In this document: positions 24,555 to 33,221 of the stretch, piece by piece
Position numbering within the stretch: the stretch's first letter is position 1
How the letters are laid out: every line of letters begins with the position of its first letter
Assembly (NCBI GenBank): GCA_902532565.1
Contig: CACAIR010000005.1
Location: forward strand, 1 to 59,866
Direction of reading: 5' to 3'
DNA length: 59,866 nucleotides
DNA from: an uncultured Pelagibacteraceae bacterium
GTDB taxonomy: Bacteria; Pseudomonadota; Alphaproteobacteria; Pelagibacterales; Pelagibacteraceae
Notes under the pieces: model-generated
Seen by the model: the letters and a program-made list of their open reading frames with translations, nothing else
What the model was told of the DNA's origin: nothing
The model's database searches: none
Position numbers and translations under genes: made by a program

Positions 24555-25706
24555 ATGAATTTAAATGATTGTCATAATTTTAGTGACTTTAGAAAACTAG
24601 CTAAGAAAAAACTACCTTCACCGATATTTCATTATATTGATGGTGCTGCTGACGATGAAATTACGTATGCTAGAAATACAAGTTCTTTTGATGATGTAGA
24701 CTTAGTTCCTAATGTTTTAAGAGGAGTGGAAAATGTAGATTTGTCTACAACGATTTTTGGAAAAAAGTTAGACTTACCTTTTTATCTTTCACCTACTGCA
24801 CTTCAAAGACTTTTCCATTACGATGGTGAAAGAGCAGTTGGAAAAGCAGCAAAAAAATTTAATACAATGTTCGGTGTTTCAGCTTTAGCAACAGTTAGTG
24901 TGGAGGAGATTTCATCCATGATTGATACACCAAAAATGTTTCAGTTTTATTTCCATAAAGATAGAGGTTTAAATGATTCTTGCTTAGAGAGAGCTAAGGC
25001 AGCCAAATTTGATGTAATGGCTTTAACAGTTGATACAATAACAGGAGGAAATCGTGAAAGAGATTTAAGGACAGGTTTTACATCTCCTCCAAAATTAACA
25101 TTATCAAGTTTATTTAGTTTTGCAGTGAAACCAATGTGGGGAATAAATTATTTAACCAAAGGTAAATTTGAATTACCCCATCTTCAAGATTTTGTTAAAG
25201 AGGGTACAAGTACTAATTCTTCAATTGGAAATTATTTTTCTACAATGCTAGATCAATCTATGAATTGGAAAGATGCTGAACAACTTTGTTCTAAATGGGG
25301 TGGTCATTTTGCACTTAAAGGAGTAATGAGTGTTGAGGATGCTAAGAGAGCTGTTGATATTGGATGTACAGGTATAATGGTTTCAAATCATGGTGGGAGG
25401 CAACTAGATGGATCTAGAGCACCTTTTGATCAATTAGCAGAAATTGTTGATGCAGTTGGTGATAAGCTGGACGTGATTTGTGAAGGTGGAATTCATAGGG
25501 GAACACATATGCTTAAAGCTTTATCATTAGGAGCTAAAGCTTGTTCGGGTGGTAGATTATATCTTTACGCTTTAGCAGCAGGAGGTCAGGTTGGTGTTGA
25601 AAGAGCTATAGAAAAATATAAAGCTGAATTAGTTAGGGATATGAAATTAATGGGTTGTACAAAGATTAGCGATCTTAATAGAAGTAATTTAAGATTTAGA
25701 AGATAG
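24555..25706 (+). CDS. FMN-dependent alpha-hydroxy acid oxidase/dehydrogenase (first tandem copy)
   Basis: The 383-residue TIM-barrel protein belongs to the glycolate oxidase/L-lactate dehydrogenase (LldD) family. Active-site residues are readable: Tyr27 in FHYIDGAADDE, Tyr132 in FQFYFHKDR, Asp160 in ALTVDT, Lys in FALKGVMSVEDA, and His and Arg in VSNHGGRQLDGSRAPFDQ. The FMN phosphate loop, usually DGGxRRG, reads CEGGIHRGTHML here, with Glu and His replacing Asp and Arg. It oxidises a 2-hydroxyacid such as L-lactate or glycolate to the oxoacid; the substrate is not decided by sequence. The next gene is a paralogue, and the stop of one shares a base with the start of the next. Confidence 0.92.
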   Translation: MNLNDCHNFSDFRKLAKKKLPSPIFHYIDGAADDEITYARNTSSFDDVDLVPNVLRGVENVDLSTTIFGKKLDLPFYLSPTALQRLFHYDGERAVGKAAKKFNTMFGVSALATVSVEEISSMIDTPKMFQFYFHKDRGLNDSCLERAKAAKFDVMALTVDTITGGNRERDLRTGFTSPPKLTLSSLFSFAVKPMWGINYLTKGKFELPHLQDFVKEGTSTNSSIGNYFSTMLDQSMNWKDAEQLCSKWGGHFALKGVMSVEDAKRAVDIGCTGIMVSNHGGRQLDGSRAPFDQLAEIVDAVGDKLDVICEGGIHRGTHMLKALSLGAKACSGGRLYLYALAAGGQVGVERAIEKYKAELVRDMKLMGCTKISDLNRSNLRFRR

Positions 25707-26857
25707 TGAGTTTAAAAGATTGTTATAATTTTGAAGATTTTAGAAAATTAGCAAAAAAAAAATTACCATCACCAATTTTTCATTACATAGATGGAGGTGC
25801 TGATGATGAATCAACTTTAAGAAGAAATACCGATTCATTTGAAGATTGTGATTTAGTTCCAAATATTCTAGCAAGTGTTGGTAAACCTGATTTATCAACT
25901 ACTTTATTTGGAAGAAAAATAGATATGCCTATCTTTCTTTCTCCTGCTGCTATGCAAAGACTTTATCATCCTGATGGAGATAGAGCTTCAGCTAGAGCTG
26001 CTGAAAAATTTAACACTTTCTACAGTATGTCCTCGATGGGAAATAATACTATTGAAGAGGTTTCAAATATTTCAAGTGGTCCAAAATTATTTCAACTTTA
26101 TGTTCATAAAGATAGATCAATTTCAGATGATTTAATTGATAGATCTAGGAGATCTGGTTTTGATGCTATGTGTTTAACTGTAGACACATTAGTTGCTGGT
26201 AATAGAGAAAAAGATCATAGAACAGGATTTACGACTCCACCAAAACTTACACTTAATAGTCTAATTAGTTTTGCAATGAGACCAAGTTGGGTATTTAATT
26301 ATTTAACTGGAAAAAAATTTGAGCTTTCAAATGTTAAAAAAAAAACAGACAAAGGTACAAATATTGCAAAGTCGGTAATTGAATATATTAATGAGCAATA
26401 TGATCCACTGATGGGATGGAAAGATGCTGAGTATTGTGCAAAAAAATGGAATGGTCCTTTTGCACTTAAAGGAGTAATGTCAGTTGAAGATGCAAAAAGA
26501 GCAATTGATATTGGTTGTACAGCTATTATGATATCTAATCATGGTGGCAGACAACTTGATGGATCAAGATCACCTTTTGATCAAGTTAAGGCAATTTCTG
26601 ATGCGGTTGGTGATAAATTGGAAATTATTTTAGATGGAGGAGTGAGAAGAGGGACCCATGTATTAAAAGCTATTGCTGCAGGCGCAAAAGCTTGTAGTTT
26701 TGGGAAGATGTTTTTGTTCTCATTAGCCGCAGGGGGTCAAAAAGGAGTTGAGCAATTATTACAAAATATGCACGATGAAATTAATAGAAACATGATTTTA
26801 ATGGGCTGCAAAAATTTAAAAGAGTTGAATAGTTCAAAATTAATATATAGAAAATAA
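25706..26857 (+). CDS. FMN-dependent alpha-hydroxy acid oxidase/dehydrogenase (second tandem copy)
   Basis: This 383-residue paralogue of the preceding gene begins with GTG in the overlap TAGTG. Its start (SLKDCYNFEDFRKLAKKKLP) lines up with the first copy with no gap. The catalytic residues are kept: Tyr in FHYIDGGADDE, Tyr in FQLYVHKDR, Asp in LTVDTLVAGN, Lys in FALKGVMSVEDA, His and Arg in SNHGGRQLDGSRSPFDQ. Here the FMN loop is canonical (DGGVRRGTHVLKA). Equal length and adjacent position point to tandem duplication followed by divergence, perhaps for two substrates or as hetero-oligomer subunits. Confidence 0.92.
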   Translation: MSLKDCYNFEDFRKLAKKKLPSPIFHYIDGGADDESTLRRNTDSFEDCDLVPNILASVGKPDLSTTLFGRKIDMPIFLSPAAMQRLYHPDGDRASARAAEKFNTFYSMSSMGNNTIEEVSNISSGPKLFQLYVHKDRSISDDLIDRSRRSGFDAMCLTVDTLVAGNREKDHRTGFTTPPKLTLNSLISFAMRPSWVFNYLTGKKFELSNVKKKTDKGTNIAKSVIEYINEQYDPLMGWKDAEYCAKKWNGPFALKGVMSVEDAKRAIDIGCTAIMISNHGGRQLDGSRSPFDQVKAISDAVGDKLEIILDGGVRRGTHVLKAIAAGAKACSFGKMFLFSLAAGGQKGVEQLLQNMHDEINRNMILMGCKNLKELNSSKLIYRK

Positions 26858-26867
26858 AAGGTAAAAT

Positions 26868-28034
26868 ATGAAATTAGCAAAAAGTTTAGAAAGATTAGGA
26901 ACTGAGTCTGCATTTACTGTGCTTGCAGAGGCAAAAAAATTGGAAGCCCAAGGAAAGCCCATGATACACTTAGGATTGGGACAACCTGATTTTAAAACTC
27001 CAAAACATGTTGTTGAAGCGGCCAAGAAAGCATTAGATGATGGACATCATGGATATGTCATGTCTAATGGTATTCCTGAGTGTCGACAAGCTGTGACAAG
27101 GTGGATAAAAAACCGTTACAATGTTGATATCGATTTTGAGAGAATTATAATTATGCCAGGTGGGAAACCAACAATGCATTATGCTATTCAATGTTTTGGA
27201 GAACCAGGGGCAGAAATTATACACCCTACGCCAGCCTTTCCAATCTATGAGTCAATGATAAACTATACTGGATCAACTTCAGTTCCGTATGATTTAACGG
27301 AAGATAAAGATTTAAAATTTAATCCAGACAAAATATTATCTTTAATTACAGACAAAACTCGATTATTAATTTTAATTAATCCAAATAATCCGACAGGAAG
27401 TTTTGTTGATAAATCAGATATCGATGTTTTAGCTGATGGTCTTAAGAAACATCCTCATGTAACAATACTTAGTGACGAAATTTATAGTAGGCAAATTTTT
27501 GATGGAAAAGAAATGCCAACTTTTTTTAATTACCCAGAGTTAAGAGAAAGGTTAATAGTTTTAGAAGGGTGGAGTAAAGCATATTCAATGACAGGATGGA
27601 GACTTGGTTGGAGTTTTTGGCCTCAACACCTAGTTGAACATGTTAACAAATTATTAATTAACAGTGTTTCGTGCGTTAATGCTGCTGCTCAGTTTGCTGG
27701 AATTGCTGCATTAGATGGGCCAGATGATTCAATTAAGGAAATGATGGAAAAATTTACGCAAAGAAGAGATTTGATTCATAAAGGATTAAATGAGCTTGAA
27801 GGAGTAGAGTGTAGTTTGCCTGGAGGTGCCTTTTATGCGTTTCCTAAAGTTATTGGCACGGGAATGAATGGAGCTGAATTTGCCAGGAAAGCTATGCATG
27901 AAGCTGGAGTAGCAATAGTACCAGGCTCTGCTTTTGGTGAAACTTGCCAAAATTATGTTAGATTTAGTTTTGCTGCTTCTCAAGATAATATTTCCCAAGC
28001 TTTAGAAAACATTAGGAAAATGCTAGCTAAATAA
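26868..28034 (+). CDS. PLP-dependent aminotransferase, class I/II (fold type I)
   Basis: The 388-residue protein is an aspartate/aromatic-type aminotransferase. It shows MIHLGLGQPDFKTPKHVVEA at the start, INPNNPTGS near 170 with the pyridine-ring Asn, SDEIYSR near 205 with Asp and Tyr, and EGWSKAYSMTGWRLGW, whose Lys (about 238) binds PLP. The C-terminal VRFSFAAS carries the carboxylate-binding Arg. A good ribosome-binding site (aaggta) precedes it. Between hydroxyacid oxidases and a hydroxyacid dehydrogenase, it would logically aminate an oxoacid such as glyoxylate or pyruvate, but the substrate is inferred from context only. Confidence 0.93.
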   Translation: MKLAKSLERLGTESAFTVLAEAKKLEAQGKPMIHLGLGQPDFKTPKHVVEAAKKALDDGHHGYVMSNGIPECRQAVTRWIKNRYNVDIDFERIIIMPGGKPTMHYAIQCFGEPGAEIIHPTPAFPIYESMINYTGSTSVPYDLTEDKDLKFNPDKILSLITDKTRLLILINPNNPTGSFVDKSDIDVLADGLKKHPHVTILSDEIYSRQIFDGKEMPTFFNYPELRERLIVLEGWSKAYSMTGWRLGWSFWPQHLVEHVNKLLINSVSCVNAAAQFAGIAALDGPDDSIKEMMEKFTQRRDLIHKGLNELEGVECSLPGGAFYAFPKVIGTGMNGAEFARKAMHEAGVAIVPGSAFGETCQNYVRFSFAASQDNISQALENIRKMLAK

Positions 28035-28072
28035 GCTGTATTTTTGACTGAAATTTTATTAGTATTCATTTC

Positions 28073-29446
28073 ATGAACGAGCAAATTCAAGCAGAGTTTA
28101 AAAAAATATTTAACGGAAGATTCTCAACCTCAGAGTCTACAAGAGCTAATTATGCTAGAGGAGAAGATACTTATGATCCAATTTTATCTCAGGCAGTAGT
28201 TTTTCCAGAAACCAATGAAGAAGTTTCAAAAATACTAAAATTATGCAATGAACATAAAATACCTGTTGTTCCATTTGGAACAGGTACATCATTAGAGGGT
28301 AATGTTGTAGGAAATGAAAATGGCATAACTATATGCTTGGAAAAAATGAATAAAATTTTGAGTGTAAATACTGAAGATTTTGATTGCAGAGTTCAGGCAT
28401 GCGTAACAAGAGAACAATTAAATGAGTATTTAAGGGAGGATGGTGTTTTTTTTCCTATAGATCCAGGAGCAAACGCTGCATTAGGTGGTATGGCCTCAAC
28501 TTCTGCTTCAGGAACTATGGCAGTAAAATATGGGACCATGAAAACAGTAATTTCTGGTCTAACTGTAGTATTACCAAATGGAGATATTATAAATACAGGT
28601 GGAAGAACTAAAAAAACTTCAGCAGGTTATAATTTAACAAATTTATTTATTGGATCAGAAGGAACTCTCGGTATTATTACTGAAGTTCACTTAAGATTAT
28701 CTCCAATACCAGAAAGTATAATGAGTGCGGTATGTCATTTCCCTTCATTAGAGGATGCAGTAATGACAGCTCAACAGGTTATTCAGTATGGTGTTCCAAT
28801 TGCAAGAATTGAAATGCTTAACGCAGATCAGATGGGAATTTCTATAAACTACTCCAAATTAAAAGACATTGAGGCAGTTCCAACTTTATTTTTTGAATTT
28901 CACGGATCTGAGTCTTCAAATAAAGAAAATATTAATATTGTAGAAGAATTATCAAAAGATAATAATGGAAGTTCATTTAAATGGGCCAAAGACTTAGAAG
29001 ATAGAAATAAACTTTGGAAAGCAAGATGGGATGTATATTATTCTGTTAAAGCTTTAAACGATAATGGAAGAGTTTATTCAACTGACGTTTGTGTTCCAAT
29101 TTCAAAAATAACTGAATGTGTAAAATTTGCAGAGGAAAAAGCAAAAGAATTCGGAGTTAGAGCGCCAATGGTAGGACATATGGGGGATGGCAATTTCCAT
29201 GTTGTATTACCTTACGATCCTGCAAAAAAAGAAATGTACAAACAACTTAGAGCATTTAATGGGACTTTAATTAGAAAAGCTTTAGAGCTTGAGGGAACTA
29301 TTACGGGCGAACATGGAGTAGGTCTTCACAAAAAAGAATATTTACTTGAACAACACCCTGATAGCATTCAAGTTATGAAATCAATTAAAAAAACATTAGA
29401 TCCGAATAACATAATGAATCCTGGAAAAATTTTTGATTTAAACTAA
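28073..29446 (+). CDS. FAD-linked oxidoreductase (glycolate / D-lactate dehydrogenase, GlcD/Dld-like)
   Basis: The 457-residue protein has the VAO/PCMH FAD domain (IPVVPFGTGTSLEGNVVG near 62-80, DPGANAALGGMASTSASG near 131-148) and the C-terminal FAD-oxidase domain with APMVGHMGDGNFHVVL and GTITGEHGVGLHKKEYL, both carrying conserved His residues. Length and layout fit D-lactate dehydrogenase (cytochrome) or the GlcD subunit of glycolate oxidase. No glcE or glcF genes are adjacent, which favours a single-subunit D-2-hydroxyacid dehydrogenase. In this cluster it gives D-hydroxyacid oxidation beside the FMN enzymes. Confidence 0.93.
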   Translation: MNEQIQAEFKKIFNGRFSTSESTRANYARGEDTYDPILSQAVVFPETNEEVSKILKLCNEHKIPVVPFGTGTSLEGNVVGNENGITICLEKMNKILSVNTEDFDCRVQACVTREQLNEYLREDGVFFPIDPGANAALGGMASTSASGTMAVKYGTMKTVISGLTVVLPNGDIINTGGRTKKTSAGYNLTNLFIGSEGTLGIITEVHLRLSPIPESIMSAVCHFPSLEDAVMTAQQVIQYGVPIARIEMLNADQMGISINYSKLKDIEAVPTLFFEFHGSESSNKENINIVEELSKDNNGSSFKWAKDLEDRNKLWKARWDVYYSVKALNDNGRVYSTDVCVPISKITECVKFAEEKAKEFGVRAPMVGHMGDGNFHVVLPYDPAKKEMYKQLRAFNGTLIRKALELEGTITGEHGVGLHKKEYLLEQHPDSIQVMKSIKKTLDPNNIMNPGKIFDLN

Positions 29447-29454
29447 TCTAAAAT

Positions 29455-30408
29455 ATGAAAAAAATCTTGATCACTAGAAGATTATTAAGATCATGTGAGG
29501 ATAAAGCTAAAGAAACATTTGAAGCAAATTTTAATTTAAATGACGAATTATATTCTCAAAAAAAATTAATTGAGTTAAGCAAAGGACAAGATGGAATATT
29601 GTCATCTCTAACTGATAAATTAGACGCTGATACAATTAATCAACTTCCAGACTCTATAAAAATTATTTCTAATTTTGCTGTTGGATTTGGAAATATAGAC
29701 TTAGAAGCAGCAAAGAAGAGAGGTATTGCAGTCACGAATACTCCCGACGTACTAACTGATGCAACAGCTGAAATAGGAATGCTGTTAATATTAGGTGCTT
29801 GTAGACGAGCTGCTGAAGGAATTGAAAGTGCTAAAGAAGGTGGCTGGAAGTGGTCTGCAGATTACTTAATTGGAAAGCAATTAACAGGTGCCAGACTTGG
29901 AATACTTGGGATGGGTAGAATTGGTCAAAAAATTGCAAAAGTTGCTAAATCTTTAGGAATGATCATTCATTATCATAATAGATCTAAGTTAAGTGAAGAT
30001 AAAGAAAGTGGAGCAACATACCACGACAATTTGAAAGACTTACTGTCAGTATCAGATGTATTATCTGTTTGTTGTCCAGCCTCAAAAGAAACAGTCGATA
30101 TGATCAACAAAGATACAATTGAATATTTACCTAAAGGAGCAATTGTCACAAATGTTGCTAGAGGAGATATAATAGAGGACGAAGCATTAATTGATGCTCT
30201 TGATCGAAGAAAAGTTTATGCAGTAGGATTAGATGTTTATAAAAACGAACCAAATTTAAATCCTGGATATCTTAAACATAAAAGTGCTTTTATTCTTCCA
30301 CACTTAGGTAGTGCAACAAAGGAAACTAGGACTGCGATGGCTAACCTTGCTATCGATAATCTAGATGAGTTCTTCAAAACAGGTAACTGCAAGAATAGAG
30401 TTAATTAA
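29455..30408 (+). CDS. D-2-hydroxyacid dehydrogenase (glyoxylate/hydroxypyruvate reductase-like)
   Basis: The 317-residue NAD(P)-dependent enzyme has the catalytic Arg in TNVARGDIIEDEALIDAL, Glu in YKNEPNLNPGYL, and His in ILPHLGSATKETRTAM. The Rossmann motif is GARLGILGMGRIGQKIAKVA near 144-163. VTNTPDVLTDATAEIGMLL matches the glyoxylate reductase subgroup. It would interconvert glyoxylate and glycolate, or hydroxypyruvate and glycerate. It follows the FAD-linked dehydrogenase by eight bases and ends the cluster. Confidence 0.93.
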   Translation: MKKILITRRLLRSCEDKAKETFEANFNLNDELYSQKKLIELSKGQDGILSSLTDKLDADTINQLPDSIKIISNFAVGFGNIDLEAAKKRGIAVTNTPDVLTDATAEIGMLLILGACRRAAEGIESAKEGGWKWSADYLIGKQLTGARLGILGMGRIGQKIAKVAKSLGMIIHYHNRSKLSEDKESGATYHDNLKDLLSVSDVLSVCCPASKETVDMINKDTIEYLPKGAIVTNVARGDIIEDEALIDALDRRKVYAVGLDVYKNEPNLNPGYLKHKSAFILPHLGSATKETRTAMANLAIDNLDEFFKTGNCKNRVN

Positions 30409-30483
30409 TATAAAAATAAGTGATGTTAAAAGAGTTTTCTCTACTGTGGGTTGTATCAAACATTTTAACACTTAAAAGTGGCA

Positions 30484-30511
30484 TTGACTCCTGCTCTCAT
30501 TAATTTTTAAT
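30484..30511 (+). promoter_or_regulatory. Sigma-70-like promoter before the alcohol dehydrogenase/ABC operon
   Basis: ttgact at 30484-30489 and tttaat at 30506-30511, separated by 16 bases, each match five of six consensus positions. It lies in a 133-base gap after the 2-hydroxyacid dehydrogenase, and the start codon follows at 30542 after a purine-rich site (gaggga at 30534-30539). This is where a promoter would be expected, though AT-rich DNA gives chance matches. Confidence 0.45.
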
Positions 30512-30541
30512 AAGGTGTTTTAAATTAATAGAAGAGGGACA

Positions 30542-31603
30542 ATGAAAGCACAAGTTTTGCACAAATATGACACAGAAATGAAAGAGAAGGTTTGGGTTAC
30601 AGGTCAAGAAATGCCGGATCCAAAAATTGAAAAGGCATCAGATGTAATTGTAAAAATTGGTGCTGCAGGAGTTTGCAGAACAGACTTACATATAATTGAG
30701 GGAGTATGGAAACACATTCAAGATCCAGATGGAACTTTGTTGCCATGCGTGATGGGACATGAAAATGCTGGATGGGTAGAGGATGTTGGTAAAGACGTAA
30801 CTGATTTTAAAAAAGGTGATCCTGTGATATTACACCCACTGATATCTGGGACTGGTGGCACATGTTTAGATTGTAGAAGAGGTAATGATATGCATGCTGC
30901 TGCTGGAGCCTTTCCTGGCTTAAGTATTAAAGAGGGAGGTTACTCAGAACTCTTAAAAACCAGTGTTAGAAATTTAATTAAACTTCCAAAAGTTTTAGCT
31001 CCTAAAGATGTTGCTCCTTTTTCAGATGCAGGTCTTACAGCTTACAGAGTTGTTAAAAAAGCAACTAGGCATTTACTACCAGGCCAAAGTTGTACAATAA
31101 TTGGTGCTGGAGGCTTGGGGCATATAGCAATACAGTGTTTGAAAGCAATGTGTGCTGCTGACATTATTATAGTTGAGAAGTCTGAGACAGCTTTGAAACA
31201 TGCAATGGAGCTTGGTGGTGATCACGGAGTTTTAATTGATGGAAATGAAATCGAAAAAGTTAAAGAACTTACCAAAGGCTTAGGTTCTGAAGCTGTTATC
31301 GATTTTGTAGGTGAAAAAGGATCTACTGCTATGGGAATTCAAATGACTTCTAATGGTGGTTTTTACTACATAGTTGGATACGGAGAGGAAATTAAATCTC
31401 TTGCAGTTGATTTAATTATTTCTGAGAAAACTATTGTAGGTAATTTAGTGGGAACGTGGTCTGAACTATATGAACTAATGGAATTAGCTGATCGAGGAAA
31501 AGTTAAGTTATCCATGAAAGAATATAAATTAGACGATGCTAACAAAGCACTTCATGATCTTAATGAGGGAAAAGTTAAGGGTCGTGCAGTACTAGTTCCA
31601 TAA
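30542..31603 (+). CDS. Zinc-type NAD(P)-dependent alcohol dehydrogenase lacking part of the structural zinc site
   Basis: The 353-residue medium-chain dehydrogenase keeps the catalytic zinc ligands Cys45 (GVCRTDLH) and His73-Glu74 (MGHENAGWVEDVG), and the Rossmann motif SCTIIGAGGLGHIAIQC. The structural zinc loop normally has four Cys (C-G-x-C-x2-C-x7-C). Here it reads GTGGTCLDCRRGNDMHAAAG, with only Cys108 and Cys111; the outer two are Gly and Ala. The enzyme probably oxidises an alcohol or polyol. It directly precedes the ABC importer genes, 23 bases before the binding protein, suggesting it acts on the imported compound or its product. Confidence 0.92.
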   Translation: MKAQVLHKYDTEMKEKVWVTGQEMPDPKIEKASDVIVKIGAAGVCRTDLHIIEGVWKHIQDPDGTLLPCVMGHENAGWVEDVGKDVTDFKKGDPVILHPLISGTGGTCLDCRRGNDMHAAAGAFPGLSIKEGGYSELLKTSVRNLIKLPKVLAPKDVAPFSDAGLTAYRVVKKATRHLLPGQSCTIIGAGGLGHIAIQCLKAMCAADIIIVEKSETALKHAMELGGDHGVLIDGNEIEKVKELTKGLGSEAVIDFVGEKGSTAMGIQMTSNGGFYYIVGYGEEIKSLAVDLIISEKTIVGNLVGTWSELYELMELADRGKVKLSMKEYKLDDANKALHDLNEGKVKGRAVLVP

Positions 31604-31626
31604 TTAACAATAAGGAGAGGATAAAC

Positions 31627-33162
31627 ATGAAGACAATAAAAACCTACGTAGTAGCTCTTATATCGGCTTTGTTGGTATTAAGTCCTGTTGCGTATGCTGA
31701 TAAGTGGAGCGATCAGTTTCCACATATTAAGGCTACTGGAGATATTCCAGGTGAGTGTTCTTACGAGTCTATGTCTAAGAAAAATTACAAAGGTAAGACA
31801 CTTAAAATAAATACACATGCTGTTCCAGTTATGGGGGAGCCAACAGCTTTACACGCTGAGCAATTTGCTAAACTTACAGGAGCAAAAGTTGATGTAACAC
31901 ATACGCCTGCTGGTGATTTGTATGCAAAAGCTATGGTCCCATTTCAAGCAGGTCAAGCCCCATATGATATAGTTTTTGGATTTTCAAACTTTATTAATGA
32001 TTGGAAAAGATACTTAGAGCCAGTCCCAAAAAAATATGTTGAGATGAAACAAATGCAAGACGTTACTCCATCTCACATTGGTATAGCATCTTGGGATGGT
32101 GTTATGTATCAGTTTCCAGTTGATGGTGACAGACACTATTTAAAATATAGAAAAGACGTGATTGATAACCCCGAGTATCAAAAAAAATATAAAGCTGATA
32201 CTGGCAAAGAGTTAAGAGTCCCACAAACATGGAAAGAGTATGGAGAAATGGCTGCGTACTTTAATGGTTGGGATTGGGATGGTGATGGCGAGAAAGAATA
32301 TGGATCTGCAGAGGTTATGAAAAAAGATGACTTGATGTATGCAGCTTTTTATTCAAGATCTGCTGCTTACTCAAAAAATCCTAAAACTCCAGGTGGTTTT
32401 TTCTTTGATTTAAAAACTATGAAACCACTGATAAATAATCCAGGTTTTGTGGAAGCTTTAACCGACTGGGTTGCAGCTACTAAATATGTTCCTCCAGGAG
32501 GAATAAACTTTGGTCTTGGTGATGAAATTGGATCATTTGGTGGAGGACAAACTTTGTTTAGTTTCTCATGGGATGATGCATTTGTTGCTGCTATGCAACC
32601 TGACAGTCCTATTAACAACAAAGTTGGTGCTGCTCAATTACCTGGCGCAATGAAAGTTTGGAATAGATCAACAAACTCTTGGGATGAAGGCTTTAACCAA
32701 GCTCCTTTCTTCGTATGGGGATGGGCAGTTGGTGTTGCCAAGAAAAGTAAAGAAAAAGAAATGGCGTTTGATTACTTATGTTTCTTTGCAAACGAAGCAA
32801 ATCACCAAGCTGATATAGGTATTGGTCGTTTCGGAGTTAACCCATTTAGAAATGATGACTTTAAAGCAGATGTTTGGACTCAAATTGGTTGGGATAAAGA
32901 TATTGCCCAATCATATGTTGATACCCTAGCTCAAATGGAAGATAGTAAGAATAGAGTTTTCCCTTTGAGAGTTCCAGGTACATTTGAGTTTAACGCTGCA
33001 TTAGCTACAGCTGCTGCAAAAGCTTTAGCTGGTCAGTTATCACCACAAGCTGCCTTAGACGAAGCTGCTAAGCAGTGGGAAGATATACTCAATAGAGTAG
33101 GAAAAGATAATGTAAGAAAAGCTTATTCTGTCGGTGTAGCAATGGAAGATAACAAGCTTTAA
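31627..33162 (+). CDS. ABC transporter substrate-binding protein, polyol/sugar type (GlpV-like)
   Basis: The 511-residue protein has a signal peptide ending SPVAYA (cleavage near residue 24) and the layout of family-1 carbohydrate binding proteins: LKINTHAVPVMGEPTALHAE near 59, LTGAKVDVTHTPAGDLYAK, PYDIVFGFSNFINDWKRYLE, DGDRHYLKYRKDV and FSWDDAFVAAM. A strong ribosome-binding site (aaggagagg, 31612-31620) precedes the ATG, fitting the high expression usual for binding proteins. The two permeases and two unusual ATPases that follow resemble the rhizobial glycerol importer GlpPQST, so a glycerol-like or other polyol substrate is a reasonable guess, not a proof. Confidence 0.9.
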   Translation: MKTIKTYVVALISALLVLSPVAYADKWSDQFPHIKATGDIPGECSYESMSKKNYKGKTLKINTHAVPVMGEPTALHAEQFAKLTGAKVDVTHTPAGDLYAKAMVPFQAGQAPYDIVFGFSNFINDWKRYLEPVPKKYVEMKQMQDVTPSHIGIASWDGVMYQFPVDGDRHYLKYRKDVIDNPEYQKKYKADTGKELRVPQTWKEYGEMAAYFNGWDWDGDGEKEYGSAEVMKKDDLMYAAFYSRSAAYSKNPKTPGGFFFDLKTMKPLINNPGFVEALTDWVAATKYVPPGGINFGLGDEIGSFGGGQTLFSFSWDDAFVAAMQPDSPINNKVGAAQLPGAMKVWNRSTNSWDEGFNQAPFFVWGWAVGVAKKSKEKEMAFDYLCFFANEANHQADIGIGRFGVNPFRNDDFKADVWTQIGWDKDIAQSYVDTLAQMEDSKNRVFPLRVPGTFEFNAALATAAAKALAGQLSPQAALDEAAKQWEDILNRVGKDNVRKAYSVGVAMEDNKL

Positions 33163-33169
33163 AAAAACT

Positions 33170-33196
33170 TTGTGGCCGTCATAACGACGGCCACAA
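33170..33196 (+). other. Intercistronic GC-rich hairpin after the substrate-binding protein gene
   Basis: tgtggccgtc (33171-33180) and gacggccaca (33186-33195) pair perfectly around a five-base loop, with one more T-A pair outside. It begins eight bases after the binding-protein stop and ends 26 bases before the permease start. There is no U-run downstream on the plus strand, so it is more likely an mRNA-stabilising or partial-attenuation hairpin than a terminator. It would raise binding-protein levels over permease levels. Confidence 0.75.
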
Positions 33197-33221
33197 CAAA
33201 CAAATTCCAAAAATTACAATT

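Noticed and set aside
24555-26857. Tandem hydroxyacid oxidases as a sequencing or assembly duplication
   Set aside because: The two copies differ throughout in codons and residues, including the FMN loop, so they are true diverged paralogues.
33170-33196. Hairpin after the ABC binding protein as a classical terminator
   Set aside because: No T-run follows it on the plus strand, and the T-run on the minus side has no minus-strand gene to serve.
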